Assembly: GCF_003752365.1 (NCBI RefSeq) | Contig: NZ_RJUO01000003.1 | Location: forward strand, 620,001 to 684,000 | From: Frondihabitans sp. PhB188 | GTDB taxonomy: Bacteria; Actinomycetota; Actinomycetes; Actinomycetales; Microbacteriaceae | Length of the DNA stretch: 64,000 nucleotides | Direction: 5' to 3' | Shown here: piece by piece, positions 18,514-28,091 of the stretch | Numbering within the stretch: the first letter of the stretch is position 1 | How the letters are laid out: the number at the start of each line of letters is the position of its first letter | Notes under the pieces: generated by a model | The model's input: the letters and a program-made list of their open reading frames with translations, nothing else | Told to the model about the DNA's origin: nothing | Databases searched by the model: none | Program-made: the position numbers and the translations under genes

Positions 18514-20817
18514 TCACAGATCGTTGTCAGTTTGGCCCTTGACCAGCCAAGTATGCAGCGTGGTCAGGAGGTCGTGGTCGTCGACCGATACCGTTCGTTG
18601 GTGCGCAACATCGTTGCGCAAATCGCTAACCGATGCAATCCAACTGGTGCGACCTTTCCGACCGCCGGGCTTGTTCTCGTCTCCAGGAGGCGTGTAACGC
18701 TTTTCAAACAGCTCTTGCCAAAGTTCCTGCGTCTGGATCATCACGTCGCGGTAGTTGACGATATAAAGGCAATCCCACTCGTCAATTTCTTGTCCAGGCA
18801 CCCGATCTGCGTTGCGTTCGACCATGATCTTGCCGGCCTCGACGCGCAAATTCCTGGGCACACCAAACTTGAACCACTCTGCCCCATACCTGTCCTGCAG
18901 GCGCTTTCGGACGTCTTGCTTCATAAACGCCTCTAGGGCGTCGATCATGTCGCGAGACTCGTCGTTGAACTGCTTCTGCTCATCAAGCAGATACTCCTCT
19001 AGGCCCGGCGGGTTGAATTCAGGCCGGGCCTCGTTCACCGCTTGCTGCAGACGCCGCCAGTACTTTGTCCCAGCACCAGACCCGTATAGTTGTCGGTATT
19101 CAAGGCCCTCGGCCGGCTCTAGACCTGCAAGATAATCGATCATAGAGTCCAAATAAGGTACTGCATCCTCGTAAAGGGTTCGCGAATTCTGAAGTCTCGG
19201 GTCGTAGTCGCCGCCTTGGGTTGCATTGTGGACAACGATGTCGCCTAGGAGCCGAATGATCGACTCGATGCCGTTATTAATGAACACGAATCCGCCCTCT
19301 GCGCTACCGAGCTTATATTGGACGTCCAGGTGTTCTCGAACATGACCGATTCCTAGTGCGAGGTACTCAAACAGGGCATCGCAAGTCGCATCGTTGGTGC
19401 CTCGGTAGAAGGTACCAATCTCTTTCACCTCCGACTTAGTGAATGTGCCAATGAACCCTCCCCTGTCGAGACCTCTTGCGACTGCGTCGATAGTGAGGCA
19501 CCGAAGCGGAGTCTTCGTTTCTTCCCCAACTTGAACGCGGCCATAGAGCGGTGACACCTTGTCCTCGCCGAGTCTTTGTGCGAGCACTAATTTAAGCGCT
19601 TTTGACTGCTCGCGAAGGTCATCGGACGCATACAGAAGATCGGCGTTGAGAGTGTTACGGAGGTTTTTCGGTACGGCCTGTTGATTCTCATTAACATCCA
19701 TGAACATCCGCATTTGAGCCGAGCGACTGAGCGACACGAATGCGACGACAGGAATGAGATCCGTTGCCGCTCGAGCGCTGGCAGAGTACCCATACAAGCG
19801 GTGCTGCCCGTCTATGACATAGGCTGCCCTGAAAGTCTGCGGCAGATGCAAGATGCCAGCGCGGGTCTGTCCGTCCACCTTCCGGAACGCGTCAAATTGA
19901 AGACCGCGTGGGCCCCCTTCCAGGCTCAGAATCAGCGAGTTAGGGAAGTACCCCCCAGAATCGACAAACTGGGCCACGTTCTTAAGGCGTGTCTTTTTAA
20001 TAAGGCGCTGATAGGTGGGCATGAGGCTCGAGTTTGCCTTGTTCCTGTGCAAGATGTAGCCAAGTTTGAGTAGACGATCTGGCTCGATAGAGAATGAGTA
20101 ATACTTCTGGCCGCCCATAGAGGCCTCAATTGCCACTACTTCGTGGTTCAGGTTCGGAATTTTCTGGCCCGCGAAGAGATTCCCGAGAAGCTGGAACCGG
20201 GCAGCCGCGCCAAGGTGATCTGCTAGGGCAAGGTAATAATCAATCACCTCGTCACCCATATGGATGATATCCGCGTCCGCGATCCGTTCCGCGGTTGGCT
20301 TCGTAACGCCGTAATTGTTCGTAGCCAGCACGAATTTCACTTTGTGGTTCTCGTACTCGTTCTTGATGGAACGGAGCATTCCGGCCCGCTGGCCCTGAAT
20401 CGTCTCGATTTCCTTTTTGAACTGACCAGTCCTAGTCTCCGCCGTTGATTTGCACTCAACCACTAGAACGACGTCATCGTCGGCAGCAAAGACGTCGATC
20501 TGTTGGCGCTCTCCGATGCCGGGGCCGTACTTAAGGGTTAGGAATCGATCTTTATTCAGCGAGGTAAAACCGAGCTTTGCAAACGTCGCCCAGACGCGAT
20601 CCTCAAACGCCACGTCATGAGGCTTTGCTTTCCTCATGCGCACAGAACGCTTATTCCGGGTATCAACTACCCATCCTTGCTCCTCCAGTTCTGGGATACG
20701 GGTGGGCGGAACTGTTTGCAACAAGACGGGAGCCAACCGCCTGCGGGTCTCGGCCAAAATACTTTTCTCTGGCACTAAGGCGTCGCGGATCAACTCGCCC
20801 TGCGGTGGGAGCGTCAT
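18514..20817 (-). CDS. Nuclease-DGQHR-HEPN fusion protein, putative defence effector
   Basis: 767 residues, three parts. Residues about 65-165 look like a PD-(D/E)xK nuclease: FEDRVW (E72), QIDVF (D108), then VVECKS (E121-K123), the Mrr/restriction-endonuclease pattern D-x12-ExK. Residues about 230-480 hold a DGQHR domain: YVIDGQHRLYGYS (336-340) followed by MFMDVNENQQAVPKNLRNTL, as in the phosphorothioation regulator DndB and its relatives. The C-terminal about 120 residues end in LRNDVAHQ, a Rx4H HEPN-type RNase/toxin signature (R734, H739), similar to Swt1-like HEPN domains. The ATG overlaps the stop of the upstream D12 methyltransferase gene (ATGA), implying coupled expression. A+T content and codon use are unlike the flanking genes, so acquisition by transfer is likely. 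The overall function is inferred. Confidence 0.75.
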   Translation of the reverse strand: MTLPPQGELIRDALVPEKSILAETRRRLAPVLLQTVPPTRIPELEEQGWVVDTRNKRSVRMRKAKPHDVAFEDRVWATFAKLGFTSLNKDRFLTLKYGPGIGERQQIDVFAADDDVVLVVECKSTAETRTGQFKKEIETIQGQRAGMLRSIKNEYENHKVKFVLATNNYGVTKPTAERIADADIIHMGDEVIDYYLALADHLGAAARFQLLGNLFAGQKIPNLNHEVVAIEASMGGQKYYSFSIEPDRLLKLGYILHRNKANSSLMPTYQRLIKKTRLKNVAQFVDSGGYFPNSLILSLEGGPRGLQFDAFRKVDGQTRAGILHLPQTFRAAYVIDGQHRLYGYSASARAATDLIPVVAFVSLSRSAQMRMFMDVNENQQAVPKNLRNTLNADLLYASDDLREQSKALKLVLAQRLGEDKVSPLYGRVQVGEETKTPLRCLTIDAVARGLDRGGFIGTFTKSEVKEIGTFYRGTNDATCDALFEYLALGIGHVREHLDVQYKLGSAEGGFVFINNGIESIIRLLGDIVVHNATQGGDYDPRLQNSRTLYEDAVPYLDSMIDYLAGLEPAEGLEYRQLYGSGAGTKYWRRLQQAVNEARPEFNPPGLEEYLLDEQKQFNDESRDMIDALEAFMKQDVRKRLQDRYGAEWFKFGVPRNLRVEAGKIMVERNADRVPGQEIDEWDCLYIVNYRDVMIQTQELWQELFEKRYTPPGDENKPGGRKGRTSWIASVSDLRNDVAHQRTVSVDDHDLLTTLHTWLVKGQTDNDL

Positions 20818-21677
20818 GCGATCGGTAAATTCGTGAACAGGTATTCGGTGGCGCGCCCCCGGGCCGCCAACCTGCCTCCTACATTATTCTTTCGACTGGT
20901 TTCCACGCGCCTGTCCCCCTTCTCGAAAAGCTCGGAAATAGATGTGTGCGCCGCATTGGTCATCACGTAGTAAGCGCCCCGGTCTCGAACCTGATCTATC
21001 GAGGCGCTTAATCGCTCTTGGTCGGCAAATAGGAACAATCGGTCGTTGTACTTCACGAAGCCATTGCTGTTGTGAGCCACCGTGTATGGGGGATCAAGGA
21101 AAACGAGGTCTCCCTCGCCAACTTCACGGAGCGCTTTCGCAAAATCCCCCACTAGGAGCGACGCAGACTCCAACCGACTGCTCGCTAATTTGAGCTGCGT
21201 CAGATCTGGCCGATTGTCCGTCTCCTTATACCCGAACGGAACGTTATACTCCCCTCGCAGATTGACCCTGTGCAAACCATTGAAAGAAGTGTGATTAAGG
21301 AAGATAAACCTCGCGGCACGATTGACTGGCGTCCGTGGTCTGGCCGCACGAGCCTCGTAATAGTCCTGGGCCGTGTTTTTGTATTTGCGTAACCGGTTCC
21401 AAACGTCTTCTGGGGCATCTCGCACCGCGGAATAGGTCTCGATGAGGTCCGCATTTAGGTCGCACAGATACGAATGGCCCCCAAAATCAACCCCGAAAAA
21501 TATAGCAGCGCCACCAGCGAAGGGTTCGTGGTAGTTGCGAATCGGTATGCCGGTTGTAAGTTCCTCAACGTAGGAGACAAGCCAACGTTTTCCGCCCGCC
21601 CATCGAAGAAAGGGCGGTAGGCCTAAATGGGACCACGTCGGCGCCATTGCCGAGGGTTCCGGTGATGCCTCCGACAT
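20814..21677 (-). CDS. D12-class N6-adenine DNA methyltransferase (Dam-like)
   Basis: 287 residues from ATG 21677 (an upstream start at 21743 adds a 22-residue tail without similarity). FLRWAGGKRWLVSYVEEL is motif X plus AdoMet-binding start, YHEPFAGGAAIFF is motif I (FxGxG type), and LVFLDPPYT is the catalytic DPPY motif IV; FIFLNHTSFNGLHRVN is the conserved D12/Dam block. It transfers methyl groups from AdoMet to adenine N6; the recognition sequence is unknown. In an operon with the nuclease-DGQHR-HEPN protein, so it probably marks self DNA or provides a mark that the partner reads. Low G+C relative to the core genes. Confidence 0.88.
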   Translation of the reverse strand: MSEASPEPSAMAPTWSHLGLPPFLRWAGGKRWLVSYVEELTTGIPIRNYHEPFAGGAAIFFGVDFGGHSYLCDLNADLIETYSAVRDAPEDVWNRLRKYKNTAQDYYEARAARPRTPVNRAARFIFLNHTSFNGLHRVNLRGEYNVPFGYKETDNRPDLTQLKLASSRLESASLLVGDFAKALREVGEGDLVFLDPPYTVAHNSNGFVKYNDRLFLFADQERLSASIDQVRDRGAYYVMTNAAHTSISELFEKGDRRVETSRKNNVGGRLAARGRATEYLFTNLPIA

Positions 21678-21743
21678 GTATGTCCTTGTCCTACAGAAGT
21701 TGAGTGGGTCGATGATATGCGTGCCGCCCGTCGCTCTGTGCAA

Positions 21744-21885
21744 AACACGCCGAATGAGAGACTGTCAGTCATAAAAAAGGCAGGGTGGTTCCGGCACTTA
21801 ATTCACAACCACTTCGAGCTGGTCCTCCGCGGTGCGAGTTTCGCTGACAACATCCACTTCGGACTGCTATGAAGCCTTGTTCCTT
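21744..21885. promoter_or_regulatory. Promoter region of the methyltransferase operon (A+T-rich)
   Basis: Gap between the tRNA-Arg gene and the methyltransferase gene. It is A+T-rich and contains a CATAAAAAA tract near 21770; it must hold the promoter of the two-gene operon, but I cannot assign -35/-10 boxes confidently. No gene seen. Confidence 0.4.
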
Positions 21886-21906
21886 GACAACACGCACGCC
21901 CGCAAG
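21886..21906. repeat. Imperfect direct repeat flanking the island, right copy
   Basis: GACAACACGCACGCCCGCAAG; 19 of 21 positions match 17830-17850. It ends 4 bp from the 3' end of tRNA-Arg(CCT), the usual place for integration of mobile islands. Confidence 0.6.
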
Positions 21907-21910
21907 GCAG

Positions 21911-21982
21911 TGCCCCTGGAGGGACTCGAACCCCCAACCCTTTCCTTAGGACGGAACTGCTCTTCCATTGAGCTACAGAGGC
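21911..21982 (-). tRNA. tRNA-Arg (anticodon CCT)
   Basis: 72-nt cloverleaf on the minus strand. Acceptor GCCTCTG pairs with CAGGGGC (one G-U), D-arm GCTC/GAGC, anticodon loop GTCCTAA with U33 and anticodon CCT reading AGG, T-arm with loop TTCGAGT, discriminator A. CCA is not encoded. Its 3' end faces the A+T-rich island. Confidence 0.9.
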
Positions 21983-22069
21983 TGATCCGTCAAGCCTACC
22001 GAACGTCACGCCCGGCTACAGAGCCGTCACATGTGAGCGCGCACACCCGCAGGGGAATAGCGTGCACCC

Positions 22070-23008
22070 ATGCCTCTCACCGCCGAGACCTGGCCCATCG
22101 CCGCGATGCTCCTGCAGTTCCCCAACCAGAAGCGCGACGGCACCACCGTTCAAGACGACCCGCCTGAAGCCTGGCGGGAGGTGTTCGACGAGGTGCGCGC
22201 AGCCGGCTTCACGGCAGTCGACCTGACCGACGGCTGGCTCCGCGTCGGCGACCTGAGCGCCGAGCAGCTCGACGCACTGAAGCACGAGGCGGCCAGTGCA
22301 GGTCTTGCGACGCCGGCAATCAGCCTGGTCCGCCGCAGCGTCATCGACGCCGAGAACTGGCAAGACAACCTCGCCTTCACCCACCGCACCATCGATGCGG
22401 CCGCGGCCCTTGGTGTCGGCACCGTCAGCATCGGCCTTCACCAGGCGCTCACCGACGCGCAGAAGCAGCAGCTCTGGTTCTGGACCGTCGACGGCCACAA
22501 AGACCCCGACGACGCCGACACCTGGCGCAAGGCAGTGACCCGGATTCAGGAACTCGCCGACCACGCCGCAGACCTGAAGATCGAGCTCTCTCTCGAGATG
22601 TACGAGGACACGTACCTCGGCACCGCCGACTCCGCGGTCCGGCTCAAGACCGACATCGACCGCCCGAACTGCGGCCTCAACCCCGACCTCGGCAACCTCG
22701 TGCGCCTGCACCGCCCGATCGAGGACTGGCGCGAGGCCCTGAAGAAGACGCTCCCCCACTCCAACTACTGGCACGTCAAGAACTACTACCGCGACGAAGA
22801 CCGCGCGAACGAGATCTACGTGGCCAGCCCTGCGCCGATGGAGTTCGGCATCATCAGCTACCGCGAGGCGATCAAGATCGCACTCGCCTCCGGCTACACG
22901 GGCGCATTCTGCTGCGAGCACTACGGCGGAGACGGCCTGAGCGTCAGCGCGACCAACGAGAAGTACCTGCGAGGCCTGCTCAAGGCCCTGAAGAAGGAGA
23001 ACCGATGA
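22070..23008 (+). CDS. Sugar phosphate isomerase/epimerase-like TIM-barrel protein
   Basis: 312 residues of the AP-endonuclease-2 / xylose-isomerase-like barrel superfamily. Likely metal-binding residues sit at strand ends: ELSLEMYEDT (E near 180), GLNPDLGN (D), YWHVKNYY (H) and FCCEHYGG (E near 285). Such enzymes isomerise or epimerise sugars or hydroxy acids. Its stop overlaps the start of the 3-hydroxyacyl-CoA dehydrogenase-like gene as ATGA, so both steps may belong to one catabolic route, for example of a sugar acid or inositol-like compound; the substrate is unknown. Confidence 0.8.
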   Translation: MPLTAETWPIAAMLLQFPNQKRDGTTVQDDPPEAWREVFDEVRAAGFTAVDLTDGWLRVGDLSAEQLDALKHEAASAGLATPAISLVRRSVIDAENWQDNLAFTHRTIDAAAALGVGTVSIGLHQALTDAQKQQLWFWTVDGHKDPDDADTWRKAVTRIQELADHAADLKIELSLEMYEDTYLGTADSAVRLKTDIDRPNCGLNPDLGNLVRLHRPIEDWREALKKTLPHSNYWHVKNYYRDEDRANEIYVASPAPMEFGIISYREAIKIALASGYTGAFCCEHYGGDGLSVSATNEKYLRGLLKALKKENR

Positions 23009-23964
23009 CCGAGTACGCAGTGGTGGGATCCGGATACATGGGCGGCGGCATCGCGCAGGTGCTCGCCTTGAGCGGCGCGAACGTGGTGCTCGCCGACGTG
23101 TCAGCCGAGATCGCCGAGTCCAACCTCGAGCGGCTGCTGCGGGAGGCAGGCGACTTCGAGCGCGACGGGTTGATGCGCGACGGGGCCGTCGAGTTCCTGC
23201 GCCCGAGACTGAGGGCCGCTGCGAGCATCGAGGAGGCCGTCGCAGACGCCGACTTCATCGAAGAAGCCGTGCCCGAGAAGATCGAGCTGAAGGGTGCGAC
23301 ACTCGCCCGCATCAGCGCAGCCGCGCGACCAGATGCCTTGATCGGCAGCAACACGTCGACGATCTCGATCACCGAGCTCGCGGGTCATGTCACCAACCCG
23401 GAGCGCTTTCTCGGGATCCACTTCTCGAACCCGGCGCCGTTCATCCCCGGCGTCGAGCTGATCGCGCACCCGACGACGACCGAGCAGGCGATCGCCACCG
23501 CTGAGACCATCGTGCGCGCCACCGGCAAGCAGACCGCCCGCATCGGCGACCGAACCGGCTTCGTGCTCAACCGCCTGCAGTACGCCCTGTTCAGCGAGGC
23601 GAACCAGCTCGTCGAAGAAGGCGTGGCCTCGGCCGAAGACATCGACACCGTCGTGCGCACCACGTTCGGCTTCCGGCTGCCGTTCTTCGGGCCGTTCGCC
23701 ATCGCCGACATGGCCGGACTCGACGTCTACCGCTTCTGCTACGAGTCGATGCAGACCGACTTCCCCGAGCGCTTCGCCACTCCCCCGCGGCTCGACGCGC
23801 TCGTCGAGCAGGGCCGGTTCGGCACGAAATCGGGCGGCGGCTACTTCGACAACACCGAAGACGGGGCGCAGGAACTCGTCGCCTACCGCAACAAGGCCTA
23901 CGTCGCGATGCAGCGTCTGCTCGACGAGCTCGGCCCCGCCCCGCTGGGCCCGCCCGCCGCCTGA
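23005..23964 (+). CDS. 3-hydroxyacyl-CoA dehydrogenase family protein
   Basis: 319 residues. N-terminal Rossmann motif VGSGYMGGGIAQV at residues 5-17, the NTSTISITELA segment and the conserved FLGIHFSNPAPFIPGVELI are typical of the 3-HCDH family; the C-terminal helical domain contains RTTFGFRLPFFGPF. Family members oxidise beta-hydroxyacyl-CoA, or in related branches L-gulonate or carnitine. Translational coupling to the sugar isomerase-like gene favours a hydroxy-acid substrate from sugar catabolism over fatty-acid oxidation (inference). Two copies of the 11-mer word lie inside (23192, 23866). Confidence 0.85.
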   Translation: MTEYAVVGSGYMGGGIAQVLALSGANVVLADVSAEIAESNLERLLREAGDFERDGLMRDGAVEFLRPRLRAAASIEEAVADADFIEEAVPEKIELKGATLARISAAARPDALIGSNTSTISITELAGHVTNPERFLGIHFSNPAPFIPGVELIAHPTTTEQAIATAETIVRATGKQTARIGDRTGFVLNRLQYALFSEANQLVEEGVASAEDIDTVVRTTFGFRLPFFGPFAIADMAGLDVYRFCYESMQTDFPERFATPPRLDALVEQGRFGTKSGGGYFDNTEDGAQELVAYRNKAYVAMQRLLDELGPAPLGPPAA

Positions 23965-23986
23965 CCCGCGTCGACACCCCGCAGGG

Positions 23987-24478
23987 CTAAGCCGCCGTCA
24001 GGTACTCGTCCCAGACGGCCTGGGGCTGCTCCACCCCGCGCACCACCCAGCCGACGCCGTGCGGCGCCTTCGGCACGAACCGCAGGCTCCAGCCCATCTC
24101 GAGCGGGGTGCGGTTGCTCTTGAGGTTGTTGCAGCGCAGGCAGCAGGCGACGAGGTTCTCCCACGAGTCGACGCCGCCGCGCGAACGGGGCTGCACGTGG
24201 TCGATCGTCGCCGCCTTGCCGCAGTAGGCGCAGCGGTGCGCGTCACGGCGGAGGACGCCGCGACGCGAGACCGGGATGAGCCGCGTGTGCGGCAGGCGCA
24301 CGTACCGGGTCAGGACGATGACGGAGGGCCGGTCGTACTCGAACCGGGCGCCGTGCACGGGATTATCGGCATCGGCGGCCAGGACGGTGGCCTTGTGGCT
24401 CATGACGAGCACGAGGGCCCGTCGGAACGACACGACAGCGAGAGGCTCGTAACCGGCGTTCAGGACAAGAGTGCGCAT
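23987..24478 (-). CDS. HNH endonuclease
   Basis: 163 residues from ATG 24478 (MRTLVLNAGYEPL, the usual start of this family). The HNH core appears as CAYCGKAATIDHVQPRSRGG followed by NLVACCLRCNNLK: two CxxC pairs bind structural zinc, with the DH and N residues forming the catalytic site. This small stand-alone HNH type is widespread in actinobacteria and probably acts in DNA metabolism rather than in a mobile element. Convergent with the dehydrogenase gene. Confidence 0.87.
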   Translation of the reverse strand: MRTLVLNAGYEPLAVVSFRRALVLVMSHKATVLAADADNPVHGARFEYDRPSVIVLTRYVRLPHTRLIPVSRRGVLRRDAHRCAYCGKAATIDHVQPRSRGGVDSWENLVACCLRCNNLKSNRTPLEMGWSLRFVPKAPHGVGWVVRGVEQPQAVWDEYLTAA

Positions 24479-24557
24479 TGGTTCCCTTTCGAAACGGCCT
24501 GGACGGCTTCCAGGCATTCGATCTCGCGCGGTTCAGCGATTCATCAGGGGTGCCCAC

Positions 24558-24588
24558 GAAAAAAGCACCGCCACACAGTGGCGGTGCT
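24558..24588 (-). terminator. Intrinsic terminator of a small minus-strand gene
   Basis: AGCACCGCCAC pairs perfectly with GTGGCGGTGCT over a 3-nt loop; on the minus strand it is followed by a run of six T residues. It begins directly at the stop codon of the 36-codon frame 24588-24698. Confidence 0.85.
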
Positions 24589-24698
24589 CAGTCGTGGGCG
24601 CCGAAGCGCACACCGGAATGGTGCAGGCCTCGGCGCGTGGTCCGTATGGCACAGCTGAGCAGCGCACCCATGGTGCGAGTGGCTGCTCGGTGCGACAT
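24588..24698 (-). CDS. Small protein of 36 residues, or leader/sRNA gene
   Basis: Short open frame starting ATG 24698 with AGGAGAG five bases upstream, and ending inside a perfect intrinsic terminator. Upstream on the minus strand TTGCAC and TAATGT are spaced 16 nt, a plausible promoter (about 24740-24765). The peptide is basic, with one cysteine (LLSCAIRTTRRG) and histidines at the end. No family recognised. A complete promoter, ribosome site, frame and terminator in 200 bp argue for a real transcription unit; whether the peptide or the RNA matters is open. Confidence 0.5.
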   Translation of the reverse strand: MSHRAATRTMGALLSCAIRTTRRGLHHSGVRFGAHD

Positions 24699-24805
24699 GC
24701 GGTCTCTCCTGGTGGATCGTCGATCTGCGTTGCGCTCACATTACGACACGTCCCGCCGGGTGCAAAGCACTGGCGAGAACGGTTTACAGGGTGTTAACCG
24801 CGAAC

Positions 24806-24831
24806 GGCCCCTCTCCCGCGGGAGGGGGGCC
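24806..24831. terminator. Hairpin after the NlpC/P60 gene
   Basis: GGCCCC-TCTCCC opposite GGGAGG-GGGGCC, with one unpaired position, 14 bp beyond the stop of the NlpC/P60 gene. No T-run. Confidence 0.55.
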
Positions 24832-24844
24832 GATGCGGCAAGAC

Positions 24845-25768
24845 CTACTTGATGCCGAATCGCACGAAGTGGACGTCGGTGGTCCACAGCGGGCGGACAC
24901 TCACCACACCGCCGGGCTTGGGGGCGTCGAGGATCATGCCGTTGCCGGCGTAGAAGCCGTCGTGGCTGCCGTTGTTGAGCACGACGACGTCGCCGGGCTC
25001 GGCATCGGCCTCGGAGATGATCGTGCCAGCCGCAGACTGCGCGGGCACCGAGTGGGCCAGCGAGATGCCGTACTGGGCGTAGACGTACATGACGAAGCCG
25101 GAGCAGTCGAAGCCGGAGGGCGTCGCACCGCCGAAGACGTAGGGGGTGCCCTGGTACTGCAGCGCGGTCTGGTAGACGGCGGCGAGCGAGAACGCGGGGT
25201 GCGACGGCGAGGCCAGGTAGTCGGCGGCCGTCTTGCCGGTGTAGGCGGTGCTGGCGGCGAACGAGGCGCGCTGGGCCGTCGAGGCGGCGGTCTCGGTGGT
25301 CGAGAGGGTGGTCGCCGTCGTAGTCGTGGTCGTCTGCACGACGGGAGCCACCGGGACGGTGGTCGTGTAGCCGTCGCGCGAGAGGCTGGCGTTCTTGACG
25401 CCGGAGGCGACGGAGACGGACTGCGAGCCGTTGGCGCGCACGGCGTTGACAGCCGCGGTGCTGGCCGACGAGGAGTCGCTGTCGCCGGGGGTGTGAGCGA
25501 AGGCGGGAAGCGCCATCGTGCCGAGAAGACCGGCGACGAGGGTCAGGGCGCCGACGCTGGCGACGGTGCGCTTCATGGAGTGCCTCGACGCGGCGGCCTT
25601 GGCCTGGGCCTTGTCGGCGGCGCGAGCGGCGCGGCGGGTGACCGGAGCCACGACTGCGTCCGCCGTGACCGTCGTGACGGGGCCGGTGCGGATCGGGTCG
25701 GTGCGAGGGGTCGACCGGCTGGCGACGAAGCTCGTCGTGCGCGGTGTCGTAGTGATGCCAGTGCTCAA
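24845..25768 (-). CDS. Secreted NlpC/P60 family peptidoglycan hydrolase
   Basis: 307 residues from TTG 25768, with AGGAG ten bases upstream. Cytoplasmic basic segment, then a Sec signal/anchor (VGALTLVAGLLGTMALPAFA, about residues 67-86), a Thr/Ser-rich linker, and a C-terminal NlpC/P60 domain: FDCSGFVMYVYAQYGISLAHS contains the nucleophilic cysteine, GSHDGFYAGNG the catalytic histidine. It cleaves D-glutamyl-diaminopimelate-type peptide bonds in the wall and probably acts in cell separation. The unusually long N-terminus before the signal is odd. A leader of about 240 nt precedes it. Confidence 0.85.
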   Translation of the reverse strand: MSTGITTTPRTTSFVASRSTPRTDPIRTGPVTTVTADAVVAPVTRRAARAADKAQAKAAASRHSMKRTVASVGALTLVAGLLGTMALPAFAHTPGDSDSSSASTAAVNAVRANGSQSVSVASGVKNASLSRDGYTTTVPVAPVVQTTTTTTATTLSTTETAASTAQRASFAASTAYTGKTAADYLASPSHPAFSLAAVYQTALQYQGTPYVFGGATPSGFDCSGFVMYVYAQYGISLAHSVPAQSAAGTIISEADAEPGDVVVLNNGSHDGFYAGNGMILDAPKPGGVVSVRPLWTTDVHFVRFGIK

Positions 25769-25794
25769 GAGGGGGAATCTCCTGCGCCTCGACG

Positions 25795-25965
25795 TGAATC
25801 GGCCACAGCTGTAGCTGCGACCGGGCCTCACGACCCATCCGTTCGTTGGATCAACGACTCACGGCGAGAGATGGGAATCGAGACGTCTCGCCACGGGCCC
25901 GGCAACCGGCTTCCTGGTTGTTTGGACTTGGCGAGCGTACCCGAGTACGACCTCCGTGTCATCCT
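25795..25965 (-). promoter_or_regulatory. Structured leader, possible c-di-AMP (ydaO/yuaA) riboswitch
   Basis: The 240-nt untranslated region before the NlpC/P60 gene contains, on the minus strand, CGCCAAGTCC at the 5' side, a GCCGGTTGCCGGGCCC stem and further GC-rich stems, then a GAGGCGC that could close a basal helix. Actinobacterial NlpC/P60 and rpf genes often carry ydaO-type riboswitches beginning with a CGCCgAAUCC-like block. The resemblance is partial; the GGGUGAA element is not clear. Confidence 0.35.
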
Positions 25966-26010
25966 GAAGGAGGACATTTGTAACGAAAAGGTAAAGAGAC
26001 CTTGTGGTTT

Positions 26011-27962
<1,952 letters not shown>

Positions 27963-28091
27963 CCGTCACGAGGCGTGCTCCGCCCCGGGCTCCTCCCGAT
28001 CTCGAGGAGCCCGGCGCGGGATCCCGCCAGCGCATGCCGATCCGGCCTCGTCGGCGCGCCGATCTCCTCGAGAATGCGCGCCGAGCGGGGG

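Noticed and set aside
18721-18731. AGTTCCTGCGT in the island as another copy of the 11-mer word
   Set aside because: Last base differs; one one-mismatch hit is not surprising in this length, so the island is counted as lacking the word.
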